Shown: piece after piece, positions 9,298 to 17,611 of the stretch
Numbering within the stretch: the first letter of the stretch is position 1
Layout of the letters: each line of letters starts with the position of its first letter
Origin: an uncultured Clostridia bacterium
GTDB taxonomy: Bacteria > Bacillota > Clostridia > TANB77 > CAG-508
Reading direction: 5' to 3'
Assembly: GCA_934121905.1 (NCBI GenBank)
Contig: CAKOVI010000012.1
Coordinates: 1-50,196 of the forward strand
Length of the DNA: 50,196 bases
Program-made: the position numbers and the translations under genes
Notes under the pieces: generated by a model
Told to the model about the DNA's origin: nothing
What the model saw: the letters and a program-made list of their open reading frames with translations, nothing else
The model's database searches: none

Positions 9298-9311
9298 TAG
9301 TAGAGTGCTAA
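9285..9311. promoter_or_regulatory. CIRCE operator (HrcA binding site)
   Basis: TTAGCACTT-N9-GAGTGCTAA matches the CIRCE consensus TTAGCACTC-N9-GAGTGCTAA with one change. CIRCE is the operator of the heat-shock repressor HrcA. Its position over the clpB -35 box supports HrcA repression of clpB. Confidence 0.92.
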
Positions 9312-9326
9312 TTTTTATAAAAAATT

Positions 9327-9352
9327 AAAGATTAGATTTTTAGTCTAATCTT
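9327..9352 (-). terminator. Terminator of dgt
   Basis: AAGATTAGA arm (about 9328-9336) pairs with TCTAATCTT (9344-9352), followed on the minus strand by TAATTTTTT. It lies between the dgt stop and the clpB promoter. Confidence 0.75.
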
Positions 9353-9358
9353 CTTGTT

Positions 9359-10522
9359 TTAAAAGCTTATAATCTTATTATACATTTCAATTGCAAAATT
9401 ATCCGTCATTCCAGCAATATAATAGATAACCGCTTGCAGAAATTCACCATCACTTATTATAATATCCCTATGGTTTGTGTCTAAACTAAAGAATTCTTTT
9501 AACCATTCATTAAAATCATCGGCTAAAACTGGGCATATTTTTTTCATATCATCGTCTCTAAAATTGATTCTACTTAAAAACCAAAATAATTTATTTAAAA
9601 CTAATTCAAAATAATCTACACTTCCAAGCGTTTTTTCTGATAAATAAATATTTTTGTAATTAAATTCTTTTAAGTTGTTTAACATCTCAAATTTTTCATC
9701 TGAAAAACATAAACCATTTTCTAAGGATGAATTTTCACATAAATCTTTAATAAACATATTTAAAATAACGGTGTTATTTATTTTTACATCTTTATTTAAT
9801 TTTAATACTTCGTGCAATTCTTTAAGCTTTTTATCTAAAATTCCAAGTGTTATAGCATCTTCAATATCACGTCCTAAATAAGAAAGTTTGTCTGCAATTT
9901 TTACTACACATCCTTCCCATGTATATGGTGCATATTGATTAGGATGTTCGTATTCATACAGGTCTATGTATTCTGCTCTTGGTTTTAAACCGTTCTCATC
10001 AATTTCGCCACAATGCGAAATTATTCCATCACGTACGCCATAAGTTAAATCAAGTGGCTGAATTTTTCCATCTGGTGTTTCTAGAAGTTCAACCTTATCT
10101 ACAAATTCTAATCCATTCTTTTCGTGCCAAAATGTTTTTTGTATAAAATCTTTTGAAAGTTTTGATAGAATTTTTTCTCCTTGATGTCCAAATGGGCTAT
10201 GGCCTATATCGTGTGCTGTTGAAATTGCTTTTGTGAGTTCTGTATTTAAGCCAAAATATTTCGCAATTGTGTAACTTATTGATTCTACTAGTGTTACATG
10301 TTCTATTCTTGTGCAAATATGGTCATTTTCTGGCGAAAAAAATACTTGCGTTTTGTGTTTTAGCCTTCTGTATGCTTTGCTATTTATTACTCTTGTATAG
10401 TCTCTTTCGAATTCTGAACGTATTTCATTGTCTCTTTTATATAATGAATTTTGTCTTTTTATTATGTTTTCCCAATTTGGATTTTCTGAGTTTGCCGATA
10501 CTTTTTGTAGTAATTTTTCCAT
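9359..10522 (-). CDS. dgt: dGTP triphosphohydrolase-like HD protein
   Basis: Hydrolyses dGTP (or other dNTPs) to nucleoside and triphosphate, affecting dNTP pools. The HD metal site is visible: RRLKHKTQVF, RIEHVTLVES (His), then AHDIGHSPFGHQGE (the HD pair and second His). Downstream KIADKLSYLGRDIEDA supplies the last Asp. About 387 residues from ATG 10522, chosen because AAAGGAGTG precedes it; an upstream ATG at 10567 lies inside the Nudix gene without a ribosome site. It follows the Nudix gene with a small overlap, so the two probably form a nucleotide-sanitation operon. Confidence 0.88.
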   Translation of the reverse strand: MEKLLQKVSANSENPNWENIIKRQNSLYKRDNEIRSEFERDYTRVINSKAYRRLKHKTQVFFSPENDHICTRIEHVTLVESISYTIAKYFGLNTELTKAISTAHDIGHSPFGHQGEKILSKLSKDFIQKTFWHEKNGLEFVDKVELLETPDGKIQPLDLTYGVRDGIISHCGEIDENGLKPRAEYIDLYEYEHPNQYAPYTWEGCVVKIADKLSYLGRDIEDAITLGILDKKLKELHEVLKLNKDVKINNTVILNMFIKDLCENSSLENGLCFSDEKFEMLNNLKEFNYKNIYLSEKTLGSVDYFELVLNKLFWFLSRINFRDDDMKKICPVLADDFNEWLKEFFSLDTNHRDIIISDGEFLQAVIYYIAGMTDNFAIEMYNKIISF

Positions 10523-10527
10523 GTTTT

Positions 10528-11061
10528 TCACTCCTTTGTTATTTTGTAAAATTCTTCTATAAACCATCTAAGCCACTCAAAGGCTTCTCCATTGTCTATC
10601 ATTTGTTTTAGTTCTTCTATTGTTACATATTTTGCATCAATAACTTCTCCGTCGTTAAATTTTATTGTTTCTATGGGGATTTCTTTATTTATTATATATA
10701 TGTCTCGAAATGTGTGACTTTCTTTTACTGTTTTTAGTAATTTCAAATCATTATCGTTGATTGTAACTCCTATTTCTTCTTTTAATTCTCTTTTTATTCC
10801 TTGAATACTGTTTTCACCTGATTGAACAAGCCCTGATGTTGGTTCCCACATTCCTCCACATGCTTTGTCTTGTTTTCGCTTGGTTAATAATATTTTATTT
10901 TGTGAATTAATTATCCAACATTGAACGGCTAATACGAACTCATTTTCATTTATTTCTGTGTCTTCTTTTCTTTCTATTATTTTTCCTGTTTTTATTCTAT
11001 TTTCATTATATATGTCTAGTTTTTCATATGCTTTTTCTTTTTTGCATTTGTTCTCTTTCAC
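10528..11061 (-). CDS. Nudix hydrolase
   Basis: Nucleoside-diphosphate-linked pyrophosphohydrolase. The Nudix box is complete: GLVQSGE, seven residues, then RELKEEIG. The region around EKLDIYNENRIKTGK and FVLAVQCWIINSQNKILLTKR is typical of the IPP-isomerase-like/YfcD Nudix group. I choose GTG 11061 as start (177 residues): AGAGGTGG lies 9 bases ahead, and this start clears the end of the upstream gene, whereas the longer TTG start at 11094 would overlap it. The substrate is unknown. Confidence 0.85.
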   Translation of the reverse strand: MKENKCKKEKAYEKLDIYNENRIKTGKIIERKEDTEINENEFVLAVQCWIINSQNKILLTKRKQDKACGGMWEPTSGLVQSGENSIQGIKRELKEEIGVTINDNDLKLLKTVKESHTFRDIYIINKEIPIETIKFNDGEVIDAKYVTIEELKQMIDNGEAFEWLRWFIEEFYKITKE

Positions 11062-11063
11062 TT

Positions 11064-11324
11064 TTATCTTCCACCTCTTTGTCTTATATACCAATCATCA
11101 ATCTCTATTCCTTTATCCTTATCTTGCTTTTTTAAATTATTTTTACTTTTAATTTCAGTAGCTCTAACTAAAACATTTTTACCTATATGGAATTCTCTAG
11201 TAACTATGGCTAAAGGATATTTACTTTTTAAATCTGATATATATTCTATAATTTCTTTTTCCATATCATTTTTATTTATATAATCATTTTCCCAAAATAT
11301 TTTATGTTCTAATTCTCTTTCCAT
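11064..11324 (-). CDS. Small hypothetical protein, 86 residues
   Basis: Charged, soluble, mostly helical-looking protein with no membrane segment or metal motif. GGAG precedes the ATG, and its stop falls two bases before the GTG of the Nudix gene, whose ribosome site lies in its last codons, so the two are translationally linked. I do not recognise the family. The central KYPLAIVTREFHIGKNVLV looks strand-rich. Confidence 0.55.
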   Translation of the reverse strand: MERELEHKIFWENDYINKNDMEKEIIEYISDLKSKYPLAIVTREFHIGKNVLVRATEIKSKNNLKKQDKDKGIEIDDWYIRQRGGR

Positions 11325-11357
11325 TTTGTACTTAGCTCCTTATTTATATATTCTTAT

Positions 11358-11510
11358 ACAGAAAGTATAGATAGTTTTATGCTATGTGATTTAAGTACTT
11401 AAAGCCATATTCTAATTAATTTGTAGTTATTTTATAGCATTGTCCTTCCAAAAATCATAAATTGTATTAGCCAATTCTATGTCCGTGGACTAAAATATTT
11501 ATCATTTTTG
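11358..11510 (-). pseudogene. Remnants of a hydrolase-like gene and a GNAT gene
   Basis: Two scraps. At ~11443-11505 a ribosome site (GAGGAG) and start read MINILVHGH and then break; another frame ends DIELANTIYDFWKDNAIK with a stop, like an internally deleted alpha/beta hydrolase. At ~11360-11420, 60 bases are about 85% identical to 12577-12645 inside the intact GNAT gene (its LLEYGFKYLNLHSIKLSLL region), with stops. The similarity is directly visible; the hydrolase guess is weak. Confidence 0.45.
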
Positions 11511-11532
11511 AATCTCCTCTACTTATAGTAAT

Positions 11533-11934
11533 TTATATTTTGACTTTTTTATTTACATATTTGCAAGCAAATAAATAAAATATAATCAAACCAGAAAATC
11601 CTATTAAAATAAAACCTATATTATCTAAATTATATCCATTTTCCTTAATATATCTTTCCAATTCTCCTAATTTAAACATTCCCTCTGTAATATACAACGT
11701 TTCCGTTTTTCCAAATGAGTGATAAATTGTCAATTTTCCAGAATTCCACCCTTGACCTAATATAATTTTTGTAATATTGTCTGTATTTTCTGTTTCTCCA
11801 TTTAAAGACTGATAAACTAAATCTTTATTTTTGGAATTTACATTTATTGCAACACCTTCTTTATTAAAAATAGCAAATGCAAATAGAATTCCCAATATTG
11901 CAACTATTATTAATATGCAATTTGTTTTTCTCAT
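11533..11934 (-). CDS. Small membrane protein, two membrane segments
   Basis: 133 residues: an N-terminal membrane segment (~5-24), about 75 exported or polar residues, then a C-terminal segment (~103-124) with a basic tail. I do not recognise the family. A truncated paralog lies at 23-220. Its ATG overlaps the stop of the upstream membrane-protein gene by one base, so the two are cotranscribed and perhaps form a complex. Confidence 0.6.
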   Translation of the reverse strand: MRKTNCILIIVAILGILFAFAIFNKEGVAINVNSKNKDLVYQSLNGETENTDNITKIILGQGWNSGKLTIYHSFGKTETLYITEGMFKLGELERYIKENGYNLDNIGFILIGFSGLIIFYLFACKYVNKKVKI

Positions 11935-12332
11935 TATTTATTAGCCTCCAAATTATCAATAAATAAATAAGCAAATATCATAATCAAAGAAATTACTAAC
12001 CCAACATAAAATTCTGGAAAAGCAAATTTTATACTGTTTTGAATGCTCATTTTTCCTGTTATATTCATTATGTACCAAGTAAAAAACTCATATATTTCTG
12101 AAACTACAATTCCTATCGTTCCTAATGTACTAAGTATTTTATTTATTTTCCTATTCTTAAATGATGCCCATACTCCTACAAAAAATACTAGTACAGATAG
12201 AATACCTATTGGATTAAACAAATTTATTAAGCCGCTTATTTCCTGTACTCCTTTCATTCCTCCATATTGATTTAATAACATTGGTAACAAACTAATTAAA
12301 AATGTAATTGTTAATATAATTTTCTTTTTCAT
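11934..12332 (-). CDS. Small polytopic membrane protein
   Basis: 132 residues with about four hydrophobic segments (~5-20, 38-60, 66-88, 105-128). No family recognised and no enzyme motif visible. It is first in a two-gene operon from a good promoter at 12363-12391. Confidence 0.6.
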   Translation of the reverse strand: MKKKIILTITFLISLLPMLLNQYGGMKGVQEISGLINLFNPIGILSVLVFFVGVWASFKNRKINKILSTLGTIGIVVSEIYEFFTWYIMNITGKMSIQNSIKFAFPEFYVGLVISLIMIFAYLFIDNLEANK

Positions 12333-12362
12333 AAAAATTCTCTTTTCTCTTTTTATATTCTT

Positions 12363-12391
12363 ATTATATAATAAAAGGTAGATAAATTCAA
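12363..12391 (-). promoter_or_regulatory. Promoter of the two-gene membrane protein operon
   Basis: TTGAAT (12386-12391), 17-base spacer, TATAAT (12363-12368), about 30 bases ahead of the ATG at 12332. Confidence 0.65.
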
Positions 12392-12410
12392 ATACTGGCT
12401 ACTTTCAAAT

Positions 12411-12983
12411 TTATATATTCTTATTTTTGATATAATCTCCTTTAAATTCACTTTCTAGTATATCCATATATAGTTTATCATAATACTTTCCATTTATAAA
12501 ATATTGTTCTCTACTAAGACCTGTGTCTTTAAATCCACATTTTAGATAACATTTATGTGCTCTTTCATTTACTGAAAGGAGAGATAGTTTTATACTATGT
12601 AAATTTAAGTATTTAAAGCCATATTCTAACAGTAAATTAATTGCTTCTGTACCAAATCCATTGTTTCTAAAATTTTCAGCGCCAATAAATATACCTAAAA
12701 CCGCACTTCTGTTAATCCTGTCTAATTTTTCTAAACTGACTGTCCCAATTAGTTTATCATTATTGATTGAAATAATGTTAAATTCTCTATTTTCTGAATT
12801 TTGTGTAGCATTTTCAAGCCATTCCTTTTCTGTATTTAATGTGGTTATTTGTCCACTCCTTCCTAAATAATCTGTTATTTGAAAATCATTTAACCATTCA
12901 GTAAATTTTTGAATTTCTTCTTCTGATGTTCCTTTAGGAGATAAATATATTCTTTCTCCTATTAATTTTTTAAAATATTTCAT
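12411..12983 (-). CDS. GNAT N-acetyltransferase (RimJ/RimL-like)
   Basis: Acetyl-CoA-dependent acetyltransferase. LIGERIYLSP opens the RimJ/RimL-type domain; the acetyl-CoA pyrophosphate loop region is ENFRNNGFGTEAINLLL (normally Q/RxxGxG/A); LHSIKLSLLSVNERAHKCYLKCGFK is the C-terminal half. Start at ATG 12983 (190 residues), since AGGAGG sits 11 bases upstream and only 2 bases from the alternative TTG at 12992. A 60-bp relic of the same sequence lies at 11360-11420. The substrate is unknown. Confidence 0.85.
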   Translation of the reverse strand: MKYFKKLIGERIYLSPKGTSEEEIQKFTEWLNDFQITDYLGRSGQITTLNTEKEWLENATQNSENREFNIISINNDKLIGTVSLEKLDRINRSAVLGIFIGAENFRNNGFGTEAINLLLEYGFKYLNLHSIKLSLLSVNERAHKCYLKCGFKDTGLSREQYFINGKYYDKLYMDILESEFKGDYIKNKNI

Positions 12984-13062
12984 ATGTACCAATTCCTCCT
13001 TTTATAGTTCATATAAATATGATATCATTTCATATTGTTTCTCTCCCATTTTCATCCATACA

Positions 13063-13803
13063 CTAAAAATTTTTAATGATAGTTTTTATTTCTCTAATTT
13101 GATTTATTGCCTTTTCGTTTTTAAATTCAAATCTATTTAAAATTCTTTCTATATATTTTTCTTCTTTAATAATTTTCTTTGAACATTCAAAATTTAAATC
13201 AAAAATAAATGCAATCTTTAAAATAAGTTTGTCTAAATCATTTTGTTCATCAGTAATTTTTATTGTTTTTTTTGACTGAAATTGTCTAAAATAATTTTCG
13301 CTTATACATAAATCTCTTAAATCAACATCTTTCATAAGAATTCCATCAGCAACTTCATATAAAATGTCAATTTTATCGGCATCTCTTATTATTTTAGAAT
13401 AAAGTAGTTCTGTTTCATTTAAATTTTCATCAATTTGATATTTATTATGATTAATAATTGCCTTTTTTATTATTTCATCATATTTATTTTCTGTAATAAA
13501 AGTTCTAATAAAGTTATTTTCCTCTAATATTTTAGCACCTAAAACTCCATGATTTGTACTTATTCTATCTGAAAAAGTTTTCCATTTTGTATATTGTTCA
13601 AAACGTCCAATATCATGTATTAAGCCTATTAGTGTAGCTAATTTAATTTCTTCCTCTGATAATTTTAATTCTTCTGCTATTTTTTTAGATATTGCCATCA
13701 CACGCAATGAATGTTGTTCTTTTCGTTTTATATTTTCATTATTTAAATCATAATTTTGTACATATTTTAAAAAATTTTTTTGTGCATTATTAATATCAAC
13801 CAT
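13063..13803 (-). CDS. HD-domain metal-dependent phosphohydrolase
   Basis: HD-superfamily hydrolase. EQHSLRVMAISKKIAEEL (His), LIGLIHDIGRFEQY (HD pair) and IRDADKIDILYEV (last Asp) give a full metal site. GGAGG five bases before ATG 13803 makes this start (246 residues) better than the ATG at 13815. It sits in a run of close minus-strand genes (phosphoesterase, kinase, GNAT, HD, GNAT) with gaps of 3-80 bases, apparently an accessory small-enzyme operon. The substrate cannot be read. Confidence 0.82.
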   Translation of the reverse strand: MVDINNAQKNFLKYVQNYDLNNENIKRKEQHSLRVMAISKKIAEELKLSEEEIKLATLIGLIHDIGRFEQYTKWKTFSDRISTNHGVLGAKILEENNFIRTFITENKYDEIIKKAIINHNKYQIDENLNETELLYSKIIRDADKIDILYEVADGILMKDVDLRDLCISENYFRQFQSKKTIKITDEQNDLDKLILKIAFIFDLNFECSKKIIKEEKYIERILNRFEFKNEKAINQIREIKTIIKNF

Positions 13804-13818
13804 TTTTTCCTCCATACT

Positions 13819-14274
13819 TTATTGAATATTTTTCAAAGGCATTTCATATACTATTCTTTGTCTTTTAAAACCAATATGTTCATACATTGTTATAGCTTCC
13901 TCATTAAATGTCCAACAATTTAATTCGATTCGGTCGCAATTATTTTTTAATGCTATATCTTTCGCTTTATTCATTAATGCTTTTCCTAGTCCTTTTCTCC
14001 TGTATTTCTCTGTTATTATTAATTGGTCAACATCTAATTTTTTAACATGTTTTTCTTTTATTTTATATGCAAGATAACCAATTATAATGTCATTATCTAT
14101 AATTACTAGTATAGATAAATTCTCGAATTGTTTTATTAAATCTTCCTTTAAATCTTCGTCAGAAAGGTTGGCAAAAATATCGGGCCTTCCTTTTTGGTGG
14201 TATCTATATCCTTCAATAAAAACCTTCAATAATCCATTATTTAAATCATTAATTGTTGCTTCTCTAATTTTCAT
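13819..14274 (-). CDS. GNAT N-acetyltransferase
   Basis: 151-residue single-domain acetyltransferase. YRRKGLGKALMNKAKDIA is the acetyl-CoA binding motif (R/QxxGxG/A), and FNEEAITMYEHIGFKRQR is the conserved C-terminal motif. GAAAGG precedes the ATG. Its stop is three bases from the next ATG of the HD gene's reading frame, so the two are tightly coupled. Confidence 0.87.
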   Translation of the reverse strand: MKIREATINDLNNGLLKVFIEGYRYHQKGRPDIFANLSDEDLKEDLIKQFENLSILVIIDNDIIIGYLAYKIKEKHVKKLDVDQLIITEKYRRKGLGKALMNKAKDIALKNNCDRIELNCWTFNEEAITMYEHIGFKRQRIVYEMPLKNIQ

Positions 14275-14305
14275 AATTTTATTATCCTTTCGTCATATAA
14301 TTTTT

Positions 14306-14869
14306 TTACAAATCAAATTTTTCTTTTATCATTTTAGCAGTTTCCTCTGCCGATATATTTGTATTATTAATTCTATAATAATTTTCAAATGGTATCTCAT
14401 TTGGATTAGAATTTCCTCTATGCTTTTCATTTGATTTAATAATATCTTTTTCACTCCATTCTAAATCTTTTTTTGAAGGTTTATTTTCTAACCTATTTGC
14501 TGTTTTGTTTCTTCTCAATCTTTCCTCCAAAGATGTTTCTAATTCTATAAAATAACATTCTCCGCCATTTTCTTTAAAAATATTTCTCCATTTTCTAATT
14601 ATTTCCCATTCTTCACATACATCAAAATCGAAGCAACATGTAAAAATCAATCCATATTCAGCACTTTTAGCAAACTCTTCAAAAATTCGTGTCCTAAATT
14701 CTAAATTAAGTTTGGTGTAACTTTCTTTACTGTAATCAAATATTTTAGTTAATAATTCTATTGTCATATGATTATGAAGTAATTTCAAATTTGTTATTTT
14801 AGTTAATTCCTGTCCTACAGTCATTTTGCCTACAGCTTGTGGTCCAACTATCATTATAAATTTTGGCAT
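14306..14869 (-). CDS. P-loop kinase-like protein
   Basis: 187 residues. Walker A is GPQAVGKMTVG (residues 8-18), followed by a shikimate/adenylate-kinase-like layout with a basic lid region (EERLRRNKTANRLENKPSKK). Homologs are usually annotated AAA-family ATPase or shikimate kinase-like; the substrate is unknown. It starts 14 bases after the phosphoesterase gene stop and shares its operon. AAGGAG is present. Confidence 0.8.
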   Translation of the reverse strand: MPKFIMIVGPQAVGKMTVGQELTKITNLKLLHNHMTIELLTKIFDYSKESYTKLNLEFRTRIFEEFAKSAEYGLIFTCCFDFDVCEEWEIIRKWRNIFKENGGECYFIELETSLEERLRRNKTANRLENKPSKKDLEWSEKDIIKSNEKHRGNSNPNEIPFENYYRINNTNISAEETAKMIKEKFDL

Positions 14870-14883
14870 GTCTTATCAACTCC

Positions 14884-15429
14884 TTATTTTTTATAAGTAT
14901 ATTCTTTACTCTCTATAATTCCTCCATCAATATCCTTTAAAATAATTTTCGAATCATCTATTATTACATAACTATGTGCCGTATTATTTTTAGGCAATGA
15001 TATAGAGCCCGGATTTACAAATACTAATCCATATTCTTCTTTTATAAATCCTGTATGGAAATGTCCATATACTATTACATCTCCTGTTGGTGGCACATTA
15101 TCTGAATTATAGACATGACCATGGCTAAAGAAAAATTCTACACCATTAATATTTATTTGAATATTATTTTCAAATTTAAAATCCGATATCATTTCATCTA
15201 CTTCAGCATCACAATTTCCTCTAGTACACATAATTTTTTCTGCATATTTATTTAAAATTTTAGCTACTTCACTTGGATTGTATTCCTCTGTTAGAGCATT
15301 TCTTGGTCCATGATAATATAGGTCTCCTAATAAGATTATTTTATCTGGATTTTCTTTGTTTATTATTTCATCTAATTTTCTTGCATAATATAATGAGCCA
15401 TGTATATCTGATACTACTAAATATTTCAT
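14884..15429 (-). CDS. YfcE-type metallophosphodiesterase
   Basis: Calcineurin-like phosphoesterase of the YfcE/MJ0936 group. Metal ligands: DIHG (residues 8-11), GDLYYHGPRN, TRGNCDAEVD (GNCD), SHGH and YGHFHTG. The 181-residue length is typical. CGGGAGG lies before the ATG. It is the first gene of the five-gene small-enzyme run. The natural substrate is unknown; family members cleave phosphodiesters in vitro. Confidence 0.9.
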   Translation of the reverse strand: MKYLVVSDIHGSLYYARKLDEIINKENPDKIILLGDLYYHGPRNALTEEYNPSEVAKILNKYAEKIMCTRGNCDAEVDEMISDFKFENNIQININGVEFFFSHGHVYNSDNVPPTGDVIVYGHFHTGFIKEEYGLVFVNPGSISLPKNNTAHSYVIIDDSKIILKDIDGGIIESKEYTYKK

Positions 15430-15503
15430 TTTTACCTCCCGAATATTATTTAATTATTTTCTAGAAACCAATCTATTACATTAACTTTAGTTATTCCATC
15501 ATA

Positions 15504-15529
15504 AGTTTTGGAAATTTTTTTCCAAAACT
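15504..15529. terminator. Hairpin upstream of the phosphoesterase operon
   Basis: AGTTTTGGAAA (15504-15514) pairs perfectly with 15519-15529. It follows a stronger terminator (15554-15586) and may back it up. Confidence 0.45.
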
Positions 15530-15553
15530 ATTGAATTTAGTCAAGTTTTAGAA

Positions 15554-15586
15554 AAAGACTATCAGTTCTATAAAATGATAGTCTTT
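15554..15586 (-). terminator. Terminator of the 281-residue membrane protein gene
   Basis: AAAGACTATCA arm (15554-15564) and its exact partner (15576-15586), followed on the minus strand by TTTTTCTAAAA, 15 bases after the stop. Confidence 0.75.
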
Positions 15587-15600
15587 ACAATTAGTGGTAT

Positions 15601-16443
15601 TTATTCATTTTCTTCAATATTTACATTTTCTTTTTTCTCTTTAAAAAACTTCTTAGGATTTTGTATTGTTATATTAACATTAAATATCATTTTTACAATC
15701 CATAATAAAAATATTAATACTGCTATAGGTATTATACATGATGTAATCAATAATATTGCAATGCCATCTATTAAATTACTTAAAGCCTGTTTTCCCTTTT
15801 CTACTAAATTTGAAGCTCCTTCTCCTGCTTTTTCAATTCCATCCTTTACCTTAGAAAGCCATCCTTCATCTTGAGTTTCATTTTCCTCAACTTTGCTTTC
15901 TTTAGTTTCTACAGAAATTTGATTACTTTTCAAACTATCTAGGTTTTCTTTATAGGAATCTTCTATTATATTGCTTATTTGAACACTTAATGGTATAGTT
16001 ACAAATAATATCACTCCAAATACGGCAAGCTTTATTGCAAACTTCTTTACAATCTCATTTTTTATTAAAACATAAATTCCCAATAGTATACAAGAAGCAG
16101 GTATCAATACTGTAAAGGTTACAACTCCTGTTAAATTTAGCATTATTTTTTCTAGGAAAATCACAACTACAATTATTAATAAATAAGAACTTAAATCCAT
16201 TATTTTATTTGCAATTGGGGTTGTGCTGTCTCCTGGTATAGCAGACAGTGCTATAGATGTTGCTGCACAGCCTGCTGTTATTTCTGCTACTGTCATCTTT
16301 TTATCATCTAAAGTTCGAATTGTATTTCTATGAAATTCGTTTGATTTTGCAATTGGTGATACAACAAATATTGAAGTTATTGCTACAATTGCCAATATTG
16401 CAATATAAATAATATTTTTTATTACGATTTTATTCATTTCCAT
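15601..16443 (-). CDS. Hypothetical membrane protein
   Basis: About 280 residues. N-terminal membrane segment (~8-28), an exported or loop region, a cluster of segments (~88-108, 112-130, 140-160), a hydrophilic glycine/lysine-rich linker with an amphipathic helix (GWLSKVKDGIEKAGEGASN), a last segment (~235-260) and a charged tail. I recognise no function. ATG 16443 is preferred over 16449 because AAAGG then lies 7 bases away. It follows the EF-hand/EcsC-like gene and is likely cotranscribed with it. Confidence 0.6.
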   Translation of the reverse strand: MEMNKIVIKNIIYIAILAIVAITSIFVVSPIAKSNEFHRNTIRTLDDKKMTVAEITAGCAATSIALSAIPGDSTTPIANKIMDLSSYLLIIVVVIFLEKIMLNLTGVVTFTVLIPASCILLGIYVLIKNEIVKKFAIKLAVFGVILFVTIPLSVQISNIIEDSYKENLDSLKSNQISVETKESKVEENETQDEGWLSKVKDGIEKAGEGASNLVEKGKQALSNLIDGIAILLITSCIIPIAVLIFLLWIVKMIFNVNITIQNPKKFFKEKKENVNIEENE

Positions 16444-16467
16444 TATCATTCCTTTCTCTAAAGAGCT

Positions 16468-16497
16468 ATAAATCAGAATGTATTCATTCTGATTTAT
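16468..16497 (-). terminator. Intercistronic hairpin after the EcsC-like gene
   Basis: Perfect 13-bp stem ATAAATCAGAATG (16468-16480) with 16485-16497 and a 4-base loop, between the EcsC-like stop and the next start. The U-run on the minus strand is weak, so it may be an attenuator or processing hairpin. Confidence 0.55.
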
Positions 16498-16533
16498 GGA
16501 CTTTATTCAACTTTTACTCCTTTTCAACCTCTG

Positions 16534-17466
16534 TTATTCTTCGTTTACTATTTCTATAATTTCTTCGTCTTTTACATTCGGATTGCTTAATCTAGTATCT
16601 TTTAATGTATCTCTAAGTCGTTCACAACAAGGTTTAAATGTTGCGTATGTAATTCCTCCACCAATTACTCCTCCAACTACTGGTATAGATTTCTTAAAAA
16701 AACCAGCAAAAACTTCTTTTGTCATCTTTACATTAAACCATTTTGCTACTGATTTTACGATAGGATATATTGTTCCTTTGGTTAAGGCTGTATTAATCAA
16801 TTTCTTTTCAACTCCCAGTCCTAGAGCCTTAGCCATTGATTTTAATGCTGTATTTGCACCTGCAACTCCATACATAACTCCCATACATATAATCAATGTA
16901 TTCATTGTTGCAGAATCCAATAATTGCTCATCATTTGTATCTATTTCTGGAAATCCATATAAATATAGCATTTTTTGCATAACTCTTATCATATATCCAT
17001 AATATTGTGCGATATCTGTAGGTAACGTAGCTACCATCGCAAATCCACCTGGTACACTTAAAGCAGTAGATATACCAGATACGCATAATCTTTCCGACTG
17101 AATAACATCTTTAGCAATTTTATCTACAGTTTCAATTGGAATATTGGCATACAATGGATTATGTTCTACAATATTTCTAACTACTTCTTCTGAATAATAC
17201 TTAGAGAATTCTTTTCTTAAAAATTCATCTCTATTAATTTTTATTCCTGGTATTTTTAGTGCCATAATTATAACATCCTCAATTGTAACTTGTCCATCTC
17301 CATTTTGGTCCATTTTTCTCACTAGTTGTTCTTTTGTCTGGTTAACCTTTTCAGCTGCTCCCTTTGTAATTTTTGCTGATGTTTTTCCTATGTTTCCACC
17401 TACATTTTTTGCATTGTTTATCGTGTCATTTGTTTTGCTTTTGATCTTTTCAAAATCAATTTTCAT
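16534..17466 (-). CDS. EcsC-like protein with an EF-hand loop
   Basis: 310 residues from ATG 17466 (GGTGG 7 bases upstream). After a charged helical N-terminus, DQNGDGQVTIED (about residues 54-65) is a textbook 12-residue EF-hand loop with Asp at 1, Asn at 3, Asp at 5, Gly at 6, Ile/Val at 8 and Asp at 12. The remainder, GFAMVATLPTDIAQYYGYMI and MLYLYGFPEI, resembles EcsC-family proteins (PF12787), with glycine-rich hydrophobic helices at ~255-275. Possible calcium sensor at the membrane; both the EF-hand and the EcsC assignment come from motif reading. Confidence 0.65.
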   Translation of the reverse strand: MKIDFEKIKSKTNDTINNAKNVGGNIGKTSAKITKGAAEKVNQTKEQLVRKMDQNGDGQVTIEDVIIMALKIPGIKINRDEFLRKEFSKYYSEEVVRNIVEHNPLYANIPIETVDKIAKDVIQSERLCVSGISTALSVPGGFAMVATLPTDIAQYYGYMIRVMQKMLYLYGFPEIDTNDEQLLDSATMNTLIICMGVMYGVAGANTALKSMAKALGLGVEKKLINTALTKGTIYPIVKSVAKWFNVKMTKEVFAGFFKKSIPVVGGVIGGGITYATFKPCCERLRDTLKDTRLSNPNVKDEEIIEIVNEE

Positions 17467-17540
17467 TTCCATTCCACCTTTCATTTATAATATTTTCATA
17501 ATAGGCTTTGTACTTTTCGCGAATTATTAAAAATATAAAA

Positions 17541-17570
17541 AATGCCAGTATATGTTGAAATACTGACATT
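17541..17570 (-). terminator. Terminator of secA
   Basis: 10-bp stem (17541-17550 with 17561-17570; one G-U pair on the minus-strand RNA), followed by TTTTTTATATTTTT on the minus strand. Confidence 0.75.
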
Positions 17571-17611
17571 TAATCACCTATTTTTTTGTAATAACTAGCA
17601 GCAATATTAGA

